Below, one piece after another: positions 54,766 to 63,582 of a stretch of 64,000 nucleotides of DNA. Location: contig JAHDHL010000027.1 in NCBI GenBank assembly GCA_020631355.1, positions 1 to 64,000 of the forward strand, read 5' to 3'. The stretch comes from Saprospiraceae bacterium (GTDB taxonomy: Bacteria; Bacteroidota; Bacteroidia; Chitinophagales; Saprospiraceae). The translations under genes and the position numbers were made by a program. The number at the start of each line of letters is the position of its first letter. The stretch's first letter is position 1. The notes under the pieces are model-generated. The model did no database searches. It saw only the letters and a program-made list of their open reading frames with translations, and was not told where the DNA came from.

Positions 54766-55695
54766 ATGATTGGTTCATTCCTCAAGTTTGTTCGTTTTCC
54801 CAACCTCATCATTGTGGGTTTGACCCAATACCTGTTACTCTATTGTCTTTTGGTTCCATTCCTTGTTCCTGAGGGAATCGGTAAGACCCTAGACCATCTT
54901 CATTTTTTCCTATTTGTATTGGATACCATTATCATTACCCTTTCGGGGAATATCATCAATGACATAGAGGATTATGAAATCGACATCATCAATCGTCCGG
55001 ATACGGTATTTGTTTCCAAACATATTACAGTGCCGGCTGCCATGAAACTATACTGGAGTGTCGTTGGAGTCGGTTTCCTACTCGCATTGTACTTGGCATT
55101 CTATGTAGACCAACTCCCCTTGGTTCTGATTTATCCCTTTGCTGTGGCATTACTCTATTTTTACTCTACCCTTTTCAAAAAGAAAGCGTTGATCGGAAAT
55201 CTTGTCGTAAGCATTTTCTGCGGAGGTGTTGCGGGCATCATTCTATTTGCGGAAAAAGATGCTTATTCCCAATTATCAGGTCAGGCACAGGACCAGGTTT
55301 GGTGGGCTTTTGCCGCATATGCCATCTTTGCTTTCCTGACTACCCTATTCAGGGAATTGGTCAAGGATATCGAAGATATGGAGGGGGATGAGGAAAGAGG
55401 CTGTAAGACATTACCCATCGTAGCAGGTGTAAGGACAACCAAGGGACTTTCCCTCCTCACCGGCCTATCACTCATGCCCATCCTTTTAATGATATCATGG
55501 ATTGCCTATAACAATAACACGAGTTTCATACTCTGGCTCAGTCCCATCATACTTGTTGCGCTACCCATGATTTATCTCATCGTACTTTTAATCCGTGCCA
55601 AGGATAAGAAAGATTACCACCAAATCAGTACCTTGATGAAAGGCATTATGCTGATGGGTTTGTTGTACTTGCCTTTGTTCTATTTCCTACGATAG
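54766..55695 (+). CDS. UbiA-family prenyltransferase
   Basis: A 309-residue polytopic protein with both prenyl-diphosphate-binding motifs: NIINDIEDYEIDIINRPDT (NDxxDxxxD) early and RELVKDIEDMEGDEERGCKT late. The early motif followed by INRPDT and the late DxExDxxxG-K-TLPI resemble the geranylgeranylglycerol-phosphate geranylgeranyltransferase/UbiA branch common in Bacteroidota. It transfers a prenyl chain to an acceptor in the membrane; the acceptor cannot be read from sequence (quinone, heme, tocopherol-like or archaeal-like ether lipid are options). I use ATG at 54766 (MIGSFLKFVRF); a TTG at 54739 would lie in the promoter element. It sits in a same-strand run with acyltransferase and glycosyltransferase genes. 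Confidence 0.88.
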   Translation: MIGSFLKFVRFPNLIIVGLTQYLLLYCLLVPFLVPEGIGKTLDHLHFFLFVLDTIIITLSGNIINDIEDYEIDIINRPDTVFVSKHITVPAAMKLYWSVVGVGFLLALYLAFYVDQLPLVLIYPFAVALLYFYSTLFKKKALIGNLVVSIFCGGVAGIILFAEKDAYSQLSGQAQDQVWWAFAAYAIFAFLTTLFRELVKDIEDMEGDEERGCKTLPIVAGVRTTKGLSLLTGLSLMPILLMISWIAYNNNTSFILWLSPIILVALPMIYLIVLLIRAKDKKDYHQISTLMKGIMLMGLLYLPLFYFLR

Positions 55696-55758
55696 GAGAT
55701 GGCTCATCCAGAGGAGTATTAACATACTCATTATTACAATATTCCAATCCTTGATACC

Positions 55759-56823
55759 ATGAAATTGAAACACATCATCAGCGGCATACTATTGATTCTC
55801 CTAATCGGAATCCTGTATCTTCTTTTCTATCCTGTGAAGATTGACCCTACTGTTTACCATCCGGAACCGGCTGCTGAAAAATGGACCCAACTCATGGATG
55901 ACAACCTGAAACAATCCATCAAAAGACTGGGTAATTGCATACACTGTGAGGATGTGGACATGGATGCCAATGGCATACTCTATGGTGCACAAGTCGATGG
56001 TAAGATTATCAAGGTGGATGCTGCAGGAAATTCAACAGAATTCGCAGATACAAAAGGGAGACCTCTGGGTATTCATTTTGATTCCCTAGGACATTTGATT
56101 GTTGCGGATTCTCCCAAGGGATTATTATCCATTGATAAAAAAGGAAAAGTAACGACGCTTTCCACCACACATGATGATAGAACCTATTTATTTGCAGATG
56201 ACTTGGAAATAGATTCCAGTGGTATCATTTATTTTACGGATGCTTCGGATAAATTCGCAGTGGAGGAATTCAAACTGGATTTGTTGGAACACCAACCCAA
56301 TGGAAGATTCTTATCCTATGACCCAAGTACGCAAAAGGTGGAATTATTAATTGATGACATGTATTTTCCGAATGGTGTCGCTGTAAGTCATGATAATGAT
56401 TTTGTACTCATTAATGAAACGGGAACCTATCGGGTTTGGAAATACTGGATTACCGGCTCGAAAAAAGGACAAAAGGAAATATTCGCTGACCAACTTTGTG
56501 GTTTTCCTGATGGAATTTCAAGGGGAGAAGATGGTATTTTTTGGTTGACACTTATTTCTCCCAGAGACCCTGCACTAGACGGTATTATGTCAAAACCATT
56601 TATTAGAAAAATATTGGTAAGACTACCTGGTTTCATGCAACCTGCTGCCAAAAGCTGGACCATGATTATAGGTTTGGATAAGGATGGGAATGTCATCAAA
56701 CATTTCCATGATAAGGATGGAGGATATGCACAAGTCGCCAGTGTACAACAATACGGTAATAAATTATATCTAGGAACCCTACACGAAGAAGCCATTGGTG
56801 TCCTGGATTTGGATAGTGAATAA
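55759..56823 (+). CDS. Strictosidine synthase-like/SMP-30 beta-propeller protein, membrane anchored
   Basis: A 354-residue protein with one N-terminal membrane helix (about 5-26, ISGILLILLIGILYLLFY) and a six-bladed beta-propeller. Motifs NCIHCEDVDMDANGILYGA, GRPLGIHFD, YFPNGVAVSHDND, INETGTYRVWKYWITG and GFPDGISRGEDGIFWLTLIS match the strictosidine-synthase-like/APMAP and SMP-30 group; the NGVA and GFPDGI positions hold the Ca-binding Asn/Asp residues of these hydrolases. Relatives include lactonases and arylesterases, so a hydrolase for a lipid or lactone at the membrane is plausible but not shown. It lies 63 bases after the UbiA gene and 32 before the CoA-transferase gene, on the same strand. 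Confidence 0.85.
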   Translation: MKLKHIISGILLILLIGILYLLFYPVKIDPTVYHPEPAAEKWTQLMDDNLKQSIKRLGNCIHCEDVDMDANGILYGAQVDGKIIKVDAAGNSTEFADTKGRPLGIHFDSLGHLIVADSPKGLLSIDKKGKVTTLSTTHDDRTYLFADDLEIDSSGIIYFTDASDKFAVEEFKLDLLEHQPNGRFLSYDPSTQKVELLIDDMYFPNGVAVSHDNDFVLINETGTYRVWKYWITGSKKGQKEIFADQLCGFPDGISRGEDGIFWLTLISPRDPALDGIMSKPFIRKILVRLPGFMQPAAKSWTMIIGLDKDGNVIKHFHDKDGGYAQVASVQQYGNKLYLGTLHEEAIGVLDLDSE

Positions 56824-56855
56824 TTCAAGGAGATTGATTTTAATTATTATTTTTT

Positions 56856-57944
56856 ATGGATACTATTTTTAAGGACCTTACGATTATTGAATTAGCATCT
56901 GTACTGGCAGGACCATCCGTAGGGATGTTCTTTGCAGAACTGGGCGCAAGGGTCATTAAGATTGAAAATAAAAAAGTGGGCGGTGATATTACCCGCAAAT
57001 GGAAATTGCCACAAGAGGATAAATCCAGTGATTATTCTGCTTATTTTTCTAGTATTAATTATAAAAAAGAACATCTTTTTCTTGATTTAAAAAATAAGGA
57101 AGACCACCAACAATTGTTATCCCTCATCAAGGATGCGGATATTGTTCTTTCCAATTTCAGGGATATACAAGCCAATCGGCTGGGTGTGGATTATGAAAGT
57201 ATCTCAAGGATTCATCCTGATATCATTTATGCACAACTCACAGGTTTCGGCAAGGGAAATACAAGGCCTGCATTCGATGTGGTATTACAAGCGGAAGCAG
57301 GTTTTATTTTCATGACCGGGGAACCTAACAGACCACCTGTAAAAATGCCTGTTGCGCTTATTGATGTATTGGCGGCACACCAAATGAAAGAAGCCATTCT
57401 GATTGCATTGTTACAAAAGGAAAAAACAGGCAAGGGTGCATATGTCGAGATATCCTTGTACGAAGCTGCTTTGGCTTCCCTCGTCAATCAGGCTACCAAT
57501 TGGCTCATGGCCGGACACATACCCCAACCCATGGGAACGCAACATCCGAACATTGCTCCTTATGGTGATATTTTTTATTCCAAGGATGAGCGTGCAATCG
57601 TATTGGCCGTAGGAACTGAAAAACAATTCATATCGCTTTGCAATGCCCTTGAATTAGATATTTATCATTTGGATGCATTCAATAATAACACCCAAAGAGT
57701 CAGGAACAGGACAGCACTCTCCGAACATATTTCCCATGCCATTGCTACCTTCGGAATCCAGGAATTAGAACAATTATTCCTAGAACGAGAGGTACCTTAC
57801 GGTCGGGTTAGAAATATGAAAGAAGTATTCGAAATACCTGAGGCCCAAAGCATGATTCTCGAAGAAGAAATGAATGATGGCAACATCAGCAAAAGGGTCA
57901 AAAGTACTGCATTCAAAATCACCACCTTTGACAGCAATAGCTAA
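56856..57944 (+). CDS. Family III CoA-transferase (CaiB/BaiF-like)
   Basis: A 362-residue cytoplasmic enzyme. The N-terminus TIIELASVLAGPSVGMFFAE and LGARVIKIENKKVGGDITR are the CoA-binding opening of the family; VLSNFRDIQANRLGVDYE and IYAQLTGFGKG follow; the catalytic aspartate is D170 in MPVALIDVLAAH. Family members move CoA between carboxylates (oxalate, carnitine, 2-methylacyl racemase type). At 362 residues it is slightly shorter than the usual 390-440, mainly at the C-terminus. The next gene starts before this one ends (overlap by 17 to 71 bases, depending on its start), suggesting coupled translation. The substrate is unknown. Confidence 0.88.
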   Translation: MDTIFKDLTIIELASVLAGPSVGMFFAELGARVIKIENKKVGGDITRKWKLPQEDKSSDYSAYFSSINYKKEHLFLDLKNKEDHQQLLSLIKDADIVLSNFRDIQANRLGVDYESISRIHPDIIYAQLTGFGKGNTRPAFDVVLQAEAGFIFMTGEPNRPPVKMPVALIDVLAAHQMKEAILIALLQKEKTGKGAYVEISLYEAALASLVNQATNWLMAGHIPQPMGTQHPNIAPYGDIFYSKDERAIVLAVGTEKQFISLCNALELDIYHLDAFNNNTQRVRNRTALSEHISHAIATFGIQELEQLFLEREVPYGRVRNMKEVFEIPEAQSMILEEEMNDGNISKRVKSTAFKITTFDSNS

Positions 57945-59241
57945 ATATTATATCTTTTCATTCGTCGCTATTATTGGTGTCGTGATATTAGGATATTTTA
58001 CGGAACAAAACGAATTTCCGAAAATATGTCTGGGCTATGGTCTCATGTGGTCTTTCTATATTTTTATTCTTCAACAAGGAGAACAAAATCCAATACGGAT
58101 ACTCATTCTAATAGCCATTCTCCTAAGATGTATCCTTATTCCCAGTTACCCTCCCCTTTCGGATGATTTCTATCGATTCATCTGGGATGGATTCAATAAT
58201 TTAGATGGTATAAACCCTTACCAATTCAAGCCTGAAATTTTTATTCAGGAAAATAATGTTTCTCCGTATAAGGATATTTATCCAGAATTGAATTCCACTA
58301 TTTATTATTCCGTTTATCCACCTTTACTCCAAGGTATTTTCACACTTGGTACGTGGATTTCTCCCAACGAATTAATGGGTTCGGTCATTACCATGAGAAC
58401 AAGTCTCATCTTATTCGAAATCGGTAGTATCTTTTTCATTTCAAGAATTATCCAACAATTACGACTTCCGAATTGGCAAGTACTTATTTATGCATTAAAT
58501 CCACTGGCTATTGTTGAAATATCAGGAAACCTACATTTCGAGGGAATGATGATTTTCTTCCTGACCGGAAGTTTGTATTTCCTGATTTGCCAAAAAAGAT
58601 TCATACCATCATCCATATGTTTGGGTCTGGCAGTAGGAGCCAAATTATTACCCTTGATTTTCCTTCCCTTTTTCCTGCATAAACTCGGATTTAAAAAAGC
58701 ATTTATTTACGGATTGGTTACAGGAAGTATAGCATTCCTTTCCTTTTTTATGCTTTGGGATATCGAATTACTTTCACATTTCAGGGAAAGTGTCCGATTG
58801 TATTATAAGAGTTTCGAATTCAATGGTGGGATATATTATATCATTCGTGAAATCGGATATCTTTTCAGAGGCTATAACGAAATTGCGACCATTGGCCCCG
58901 GACTCGCTTTATTTTCAGCATTGGGCATCATATCATTGGCATTATGGGATAGGAACCAACATTGGGAAAGATTACCCATATTATTCCTGTTGGCCCTTTC
59001 ATTATACCAACTTTGTTCGACTACCGTACACCCTTGGTATATCGCCCCTCTTGTTGCCTTGGCTTCCTTGACACCATTCAGATACACCATTTATTGGTCA
59101 GGTCTAATCCTACTGACCTATATCAATTATTCCTATGAACCCTATCGAGAAAACCTTTGGATTGTTGCATTGGAATATACATTGGTCCTTAGCATTCTCA
59201 TACGAGAATTAAGGATGGGCTATTTCCAAAAGTACAAATGA
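57928..59241 (+). CDS. GT-C-type polytopic glycosyltransferase
   Basis: About 437 residues with some eleven hydrophobic helices and the GT-C signature in the first outer loop: PLSDDFYRFIWDGFNNLDGI followed by NPYQFKPE, a typical DD motif with the YRxxWDG and INPY elements of polyprenyl-phosphate-sugar-dependent mannosyl- or arabinosyltransferase-like proteins (GT87-like). Further on, YYSVYPPLLQGIF is the second luminal conserved block. The enzyme is expected to use a lipid-linked sugar on the periplasmic side. I place the start at TTG 57928 (LTAIAKYY), which gives a 17-base overlap with the CoA-transferase gene; ATG at 57874 is in frame but would give a 71-base overlap and a polar, unlikely head. 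Confidence 0.75.
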   Translation: MTAIAKYYIFSFVAIIGVVILGYFTEQNEFPKICLGYGLMWSFYIFILQQGEQNPIRILILIAILLRCILIPSYPPLSDDFYRFIWDGFNNLDGINPYQFKPEIFIQENNVSPYKDIYPELNSTIYYSVYPPLLQGIFTLGTWISPNELMGSVITMRTSLILFEIGSIFFISRIIQQLRLPNWQVLIYALNPLAIVEISGNLHFEGMMIFFLTGSLYFLICQKRFIPSSICLGLAVGAKLLPLIFLPFFLHKLGFKKAFIYGLVTGSIAFLSFFMLWDIELLSHFRESVRLYYKSFEFNGGIYYIIREIGYLFRGYNEIATIGPGLALFSALGIISLALWDRNQHWERLPILFLLALSLYQLCSTTVHPWYIAPLVALASLTPFRYTIYWSGLILLTYINYSYEPYRENLWIVALEYTLVLSILIRELRMGYFQKYK

Positions 59242-59314
59242 CTTCATTATCTTTAAAAAATGAATCGAAATCCACTCCGATTCAACTCATTTACTCTAAT
59301 ATCATTTCATTGTC

Positions 59315-60571
59315 ATGAAAAAGTTCTTAAAATATGCTGGTATAGCCCTACTGGGCTTCGTACTTGTAGCCCTTTTGGTCGGATTCTTTTATAAGGATAA
59401 AATCCAAAGGGTCAATTATGTGAACCATCTTTTCGATGCGGATAAGATTACACATAATTTCCTCAATATCGCCAAGGATTTCCCAACCAATGAAATCAAG
59501 AAAGCAGGTGAACCGTTCATGTTCCCCAATGGCAAAGCCATCGAACTGCCGGAGACATTCGATTATTATGGACAAACCATAAATACGGAGGAATTCCTGA
59601 CCCATATCAACAATACGGGTTTCTTTGTCCTACACAATGACAGTGTGGTTTACGAGCATTATAGATTGGAGCACCAACCCGAATCACATCATATCTCGTG
59701 GTCGGTTTCCAAATCATTTGTCTCCGCCCTTATGGGAATCGCAGTTGATGAGGGACACATCAAAAGTTTGGATGATGCCGTAACGGACTATGCTCCCGAA
59801 CTCAAGGGAAGCGGATATGATGGTGTGCGCATCAAGGATGTACTACAGATGTCGTCAGGAGTGGCTTTCAATGAGGATTATGCCGATTTCAATTCTGATA
59901 TCAACCGAATGGGACGGGCCATTGCCTTTGGTTCTTCCATGGATGCCTTTGCCGCTTCACTGAAGAATGGTAGGAAACCGGGCACATTCAACCATTATGT
60001 CAGTATTGACACCCATGTGTTGGGAATGGTACTAAGGGGCGCTACAGGAAAACCCATGCATGAACTTCTGGAAGAAAAAATATGGTCCAAACTCGGTATG
60101 GAATCCAATGCTTATTGGATCAAGGATGATTATGATGTAAGTTTTGTCCTAGGAGGATTGAACGCCACGCTGAGGGATTATGCTCGTTTCGGAAGATTGT
60201 ACTTGAATAATGGGAATTGGAATGGTGAACAGATTGTACCTGCTTCGTGGGTCAAGGCTTCCATTACGCCTGATGCGCCTCATTTGCAACCCGGCCCTAA
60301 TCCGAATTCCACTACCAATCTGGGATATGGTTATCAATGGTGGCTACCCGAAAATCCGGATGGGGATTTCCTTGCCGTGGGCATACATAGCCAATCCATC
60401 TATGTGAATCAGAAAAAGAATCTTGTCATTGCATTCAATTCATCCAATGCACATTTCAATGACCCGGATGATAATTCCAAAATGATGTTCATCCAACTAT
60501 TCCAACATATGGCCAAGGATTTCCCTGACATAAAAACGGAAGAAAAGGAGGGCATTCTGGAACAAATATAA
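59315..60571 (+). CDS. Membrane-anchored class C beta-lactamase-like serine hydrolase (copy 1)
   Basis: A 418-residue protein with an N-terminal membrane anchor (about 8-25, ALLGFVLVALLVGFFY) and a periplasmic serine-beta-lactamase/penicillin-binding-like domain. The catalytic SxxK motif is S130-V-S-K133 in SWSVSKSFVSALMG; YDGVRIKDVLQMSSGVAFNE, FNHYVSIDTHVLG (candidate Tyr-x-Ser) and GYGYQWWLPENPDGDF follow as in the esterase/DD-peptidase branch of class C. The canonical KTG near the C-terminus is replaced by HSQSIYVN. Substrates may be esters or peptides; antibiotic hydrolysis is not implied. The next gene is a close paralogue 12 bases downstream, so they form a duplicated operon. Confidence 0.9.
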   Translation: MKKFLKYAGIALLGFVLVALLVGFFYKDKIQRVNYVNHLFDADKITHNFLNIAKDFPTNEIKKAGEPFMFPNGKAIELPETFDYYGQTINTEEFLTHINNTGFFVLHNDSVVYEHYRLEHQPESHHISWSVSKSFVSALMGIAVDEGHIKSLDDAVTDYAPELKGSGYDGVRIKDVLQMSSGVAFNEDYADFNSDINRMGRAIAFGSSMDAFAASLKNGRKPGTFNHYVSIDTHVLGMVLRGATGKPMHELLEEKIWSKLGMESNAYWIKDDYDVSFVLGGLNATLRDYARFGRLYLNNGNWNGEQIVPASWVKASITPDAPHLQPGPNPNSTTNLGYGYQWWLPENPDGDFLAVGIHSQSIYVNQKKNLVIAFNSSNAHFNDPDDNSKMMFIQLFQHMAKDFPDIKTEEKEGILEQI

Positions 60572-60583
60572 CCCAAGAAAAAC

Positions 60584-61795
60584 ATGAAGAAAGTATTGAA
60601 ATATCTGGGCATAGGCCTCCTTGCCTTATTGGCTGTCCTCTTGGTCTTGGGATTCATCTACAAGGATAAAATCCAACGGGTCCAACGGGTCAATCAGTTC
60701 TTTGATGAGGATAGGATTACCCAGAATTTCATGGGTATGGACCAGACCTTTCCGATTCATTGGGTGAAGAAATCCGATACCATTCATACTTTCCCAAAAG
60801 GAAATGCCATTGAACTTCCCTCCCAGATAGCATTTGAGGGAAATGAACATGATACGGAGGAATTCCTTTCACATATCAATAATAGTGCATTCCTCGTGAT
60901 ACAGAATGATAGCATTGTCTATGAACATTATCGTCTGGGTCATCAACAAGACACCCGACATGCAGCCTGGTCGGTTTCCAAATCCTTTATTTCAGCATTA
61001 ATAGGCATTGCCATAGAGGAAGGAAAAATAAAGGATGTCAATGAGGCCGTAACGGATTATGTTCCTGAACTCAAAGGGAGCGGATATGATGGTGTACGCA
61101 TCAAGGATGTCTTACAGATGTCCTCTGGCGTAGCATTCAATGAGGATTATTCCGACTTCAATTCCGATATCAACCGAATGGGACGGGCTGTTGCATTCGG
61201 TTCATCCATGGATGCATTTGCCAAGACCCTGAAGAATGAGAGGGAACCGGGCACATTCAACCAATATGTCAGTGTGGATACGCATGTTCTGGGAATGGTG
61301 GTCAGGGCAGCAACAGGCATACCCATCCATCAATACATGGAAGAAAAAATCTGGTCTAAAATCGGTACGGAATCCGATGGATATTGGATTAAGGATGATG
61401 CGGATGCCAGCTTCGTCTTGGGTGGTTTCAATGCCACAGTGAGGGATTATGCCCGTTTTGGAAGATTGTATCTGAATGATGGTAATTGGAATGGTGAACA
61501 ATTGATTCCTGCAGATTGGTGTAAGGCTTCCACCAATCCGGATGGACCACATCTAACACCCGGAAACAACCCCTACTCTACCCGTCCTTGCGGATATGGT
61601 TACCAGTGGTGGTTGCCTGTCGAACCACAAGGAGATTTTCTTGCATCAGGCAGGAACAACCAAGCCATATATGTGAATAGAAAAAAGAATATGGTTATTG
61701 CCTTTAATTCTTCCAATCCCCACTTCGGAAAGGAGGGAGACACATCCAAATTGATGTGCATCCAATTATTCCAACAGATTGCAGGTATGTTCTGA
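60584..61795 (+). CDS. Membrane-anchored class C beta-lactamase-like serine hydrolase (copy 2)
   Basis: A 403-residue paralogue of the preceding protein with the same anchor (KDKIQRVQRVNQFF after the helix), the SxxK motif at S130-K133 (SVSKSFISALIG) and the same YDGVRIKDVLQMSSGVAFNE and FNQYVSVDTHVLG blocks. The last motif is GRNNQAIYVN in place of HSQSIYVN, and the protein ends about 15 residues earlier. The central catalytic region is very similar to copy 1 while the first 120 and last 40 residues differ more. The spacing of 12 bases means co-transcription and likely coupled expression. It converges with the LytTR/LytS genes, with a 27-base gap. Confidence 0.9.
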   Translation: MKKVLKYLGIGLLALLAVLLVLGFIYKDKIQRVQRVNQFFDEDRITQNFMGMDQTFPIHWVKKSDTIHTFPKGNAIELPSQIAFEGNEHDTEEFLSHINNSAFLVIQNDSIVYEHYRLGHQQDTRHAAWSVSKSFISALIGIAIEEGKIKDVNEAVTDYVPELKGSGYDGVRIKDVLQMSSGVAFNEDYSDFNSDINRMGRAVAFGSSMDAFAKTLKNEREPGTFNQYVSVDTHVLGMVVRAATGIPIHQYMEEKIWSKIGTESDGYWIKDDADASFVLGGFNATVRDYARFGRLYLNDGNWNGEQLIPADWCKASTNPDGPHLTPGNNPYSTRPCGYGYQWWLPVEPQGDFLASGRNNQAIYVNRKKNMVIAFNSSNPHFGKEGDTSKLMCIQLFQQIAGMF

Positions 61796-61822
61796 GATGT
61801 TAGACTTAGAGATACCGGATGC

Positions 61823-62542
61823 CTAAACCCCAAAAACCAATTCCAGAATCTCTTGCTTTTTCGTGCGACTAATGGGGATTTTCACCTTACCCAAATAGAT
61901 AAAATACCCCTCTATTGAAGTAATCTGATTCCTAGCAACAATATAGGATTTATGCACACGGATAAATTGGTCAGCAGGTAAACTGAGCTCCATATTTTTC
62001 ATGGATTCCAGTTGGATATATTTCTTATTCGGAGTAATGATTTTTACATATTCCTTGAGGCCCTCCACAATTAGAATATCACTGATCTTAACCTTGGATA
62101 AGACTCCATCTGATTTAATCGTAATAAATGATGGTTGTTCAGTTGATTGAGTACCAATAGGATTTGATGGATTTTTTTTCGCCAGTGCCTCCTCTGCTTT
62201 TTGTACCGCTTGGAAAAAACGTTCGAATGAAAAAGGTTTCAACAAATAATCCACTGCATTAAGCGAAAAGGCTTCTACTGCATAATCGGAATAGGCTGTT
62301 GTAAAAATGGTAACAGGAGGATGACTTAGTGTCTTTAAGAATTGATTACCGGATAAATGAGGCATTTGGATATCCAAAAACATCACATCCACATCATTAT
62401 CTCTCATAAAAGCAGCAGCATCCAAGGCTGACTTGAATTTACCTACCACTTCCAACTGTGGAAACTGCTTTGTGAATTCTTCCAATAAATTCAAGGCTAG
62501 GAATTCATCATCAATCAATATCGTTCTGATTCTTTCCATCAA
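61823..62542 (-). CDS. LytTR-family response regulator (second copy)
   Basis: A 239-residue regulator with a receiver domain (acidic pair DDE at 11-13, phospho-acceptor D57 in VMFLDIQMP, K in YLLKPFS) and a LytTR DNA-binding domain in the last about 100 residues (ITIKSDGVLSKVKI, ILIVEGLKEYVKI, FIRVHKSYIVA). Its start overlaps the end of the LytS gene by four bases, so the pair is translationally coupled, as is the first pair at 13.8-15.5 kb. The two pairs are related in design but are clearly distinct in sequence. Targets are unknown; the adjacent serine hydrolases and the desaturase are natural suspects. Confidence 0.93.
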   Translation of the reverse strand: MMERIRTILIDDEFLALNLLEEFTKQFPQLEVVGKFKSALDAAAFMRDNDVDVMFLDIQMPHLSGNQFLKTLSHPPVTIFTTAYSDYAVEAFSLNAVDYLLKPFSFERFFQAVQKAEEALAKKNPSNPIGTQSTEQPSFITIKSDGVLSKVKISDILIVEGLKEYVKIITPNKKYIQLESMKNMELSLPADQFIRVHKSYIVARNQITSIEGYFIYLGKVKIPISRTKKQEILELVFGV

Positions 62543-63558
62543 TTTAGATTCAAACTTAGATGCACCATGAATAATCCATCATCCGATTTTGTCGCAAAGG
62601 TATGCCTATCCGGATAATTCAAATCCAATCGCTTTCTGATATTCGACAAACCCACTCCGCCTACCTCGTCTTTCTGTTGGTTGGTATCCATGATATTCTT
62701 GGTCGAAAAAGAAAGCTTACCCTGATTCAATTCCAATTTAATTTCGGCAAAGGCCGCCGGATTCTGTTCAAAATTACCATGTTTAAAACAATTTTCCACC
62801 AATGGAATCAATAACATCGGTTCGATTTCCACATCGGCCATACTCCCCTCTACCAGAAAATCCACATTCAGTTTTTCTTCGCTTTTCATTTCGAATAAGG
62901 CTATGAATTCCTTGATCTGTTCCACCTCTCTAATCAATGGTACTTTCTTTTTTTCACCCTCATAAATCGCATATCGCAACAAGGAGGATAATTTCAAAAC
63001 CATATCCGGTGTCTGGTCGGATTTAATGACGGAAAGTGAATAAATATTATTCAATGAATTGAATAGGAAATGAGGATTAATCTGAGCTTTGAGGTATTGG
63101 ATCTTGGCTTCATTTTGTTGGTTAATAATTTCCAAATGCAGGCGTTCCTTGGCATACCTGTTCTTTATCATCTGATATAAAAAACTGACAACCAGTGCTG
63201 CAAAGCAAGTCACGACCCCAAACAACCAAACACTCAATGTCCGATCAATGATAATTTGGTCTACAGGCAAACGCATCATTTCCTCATTGAAATATACCCT
63301 ACCTATCGTAGTGATTCCGATAATCAGAATAACCGTTATGGCATACAGGACGTAGCGTTTTTTTTCGAATAAATAATCTATCAGATAAAAATGGATATAA
63401 AACAAACCTGCGATTGTGGATAAATTAACAATAGCCCTTAGAAATGAATTCTCAAATCCATAATCCCTTAACTGAATCGAGACGGAAACTACAAACAGGA
63501 ATAACCAAACGACCAGATGCAGTCCTAAAATAATATACTTGGATGGTTCCTTTGTCAT
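62539..63558 (-). CDS. LytS-type sensor histidine kinase (second copy)
   Basis: A 339-residue kinase with four N-terminal hydrophobic helices (about 10-30, 40-60, 70-90, 115-135), a short coiled coil and the His_kinase signature QINPHFLFNSLNNIYSL with the phospho-accepting His. The ATPase part shows LIPLVENCFKHGNF and GGVGLSNIRKRLDL. It overlaps the response regulator gene by four bases. The membrane part has no extended sensor domain, so the signal is likely sensed within or near the membrane. It is 25 bases downstream of the partial desaturase gene on the same strand and may be in one operon with it. Confidence 0.92.
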   Translation of the reverse strand: MTKEPSKYIILGLHLVVWLFLFVVSVSIQLRDYGFENSFLRAIVNLSTIAGLFYIHFYLIDYLFEKKRYVLYAITVILIIGITTIGRVYFNEEMMRLPVDQIIIDRTLSVWLFGVVTCFAALVVSFLYQMIKNRYAKERLHLEIINQQNEAKIQYLKAQINPHFLFNSLNNIYSLSVIKSDQTPDMVLKLSSLLRYAIYEGEKKKVPLIREVEQIKEFIALFEMKSEEKLNVDFLVEGSMADVEIEPMLLIPLVENCFKHGNFEQNPAAFAEIKLELNQGKLSFSTKNIMDTNQQKDEVGGVGLSNIRKRLDLNYPDRHTFATKSDDGLFMVHLSLNLN

Positions 63559-63582
63559 GTGATTTTTCCGTCTCGATTTCTA

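Noticed and set aside
56856-57944. CoA-transferase possibly truncated by a frameshift, because it is short and overlaps the next frame
   Set aside because: The frame after the overlap encodes a polytopic GT-C protein, not the missing C-terminus, and the family opening and catalytic Asp are intact.
59315-61795. Serine hydrolases as antibiotic-resistance beta-lactamases
   Set aside because: They have SxxK but not the usual class C KTG motif, carry a membrane anchor and occur as tandem paralogues in a non-mobile context; esterase or peptidase roles fit better.
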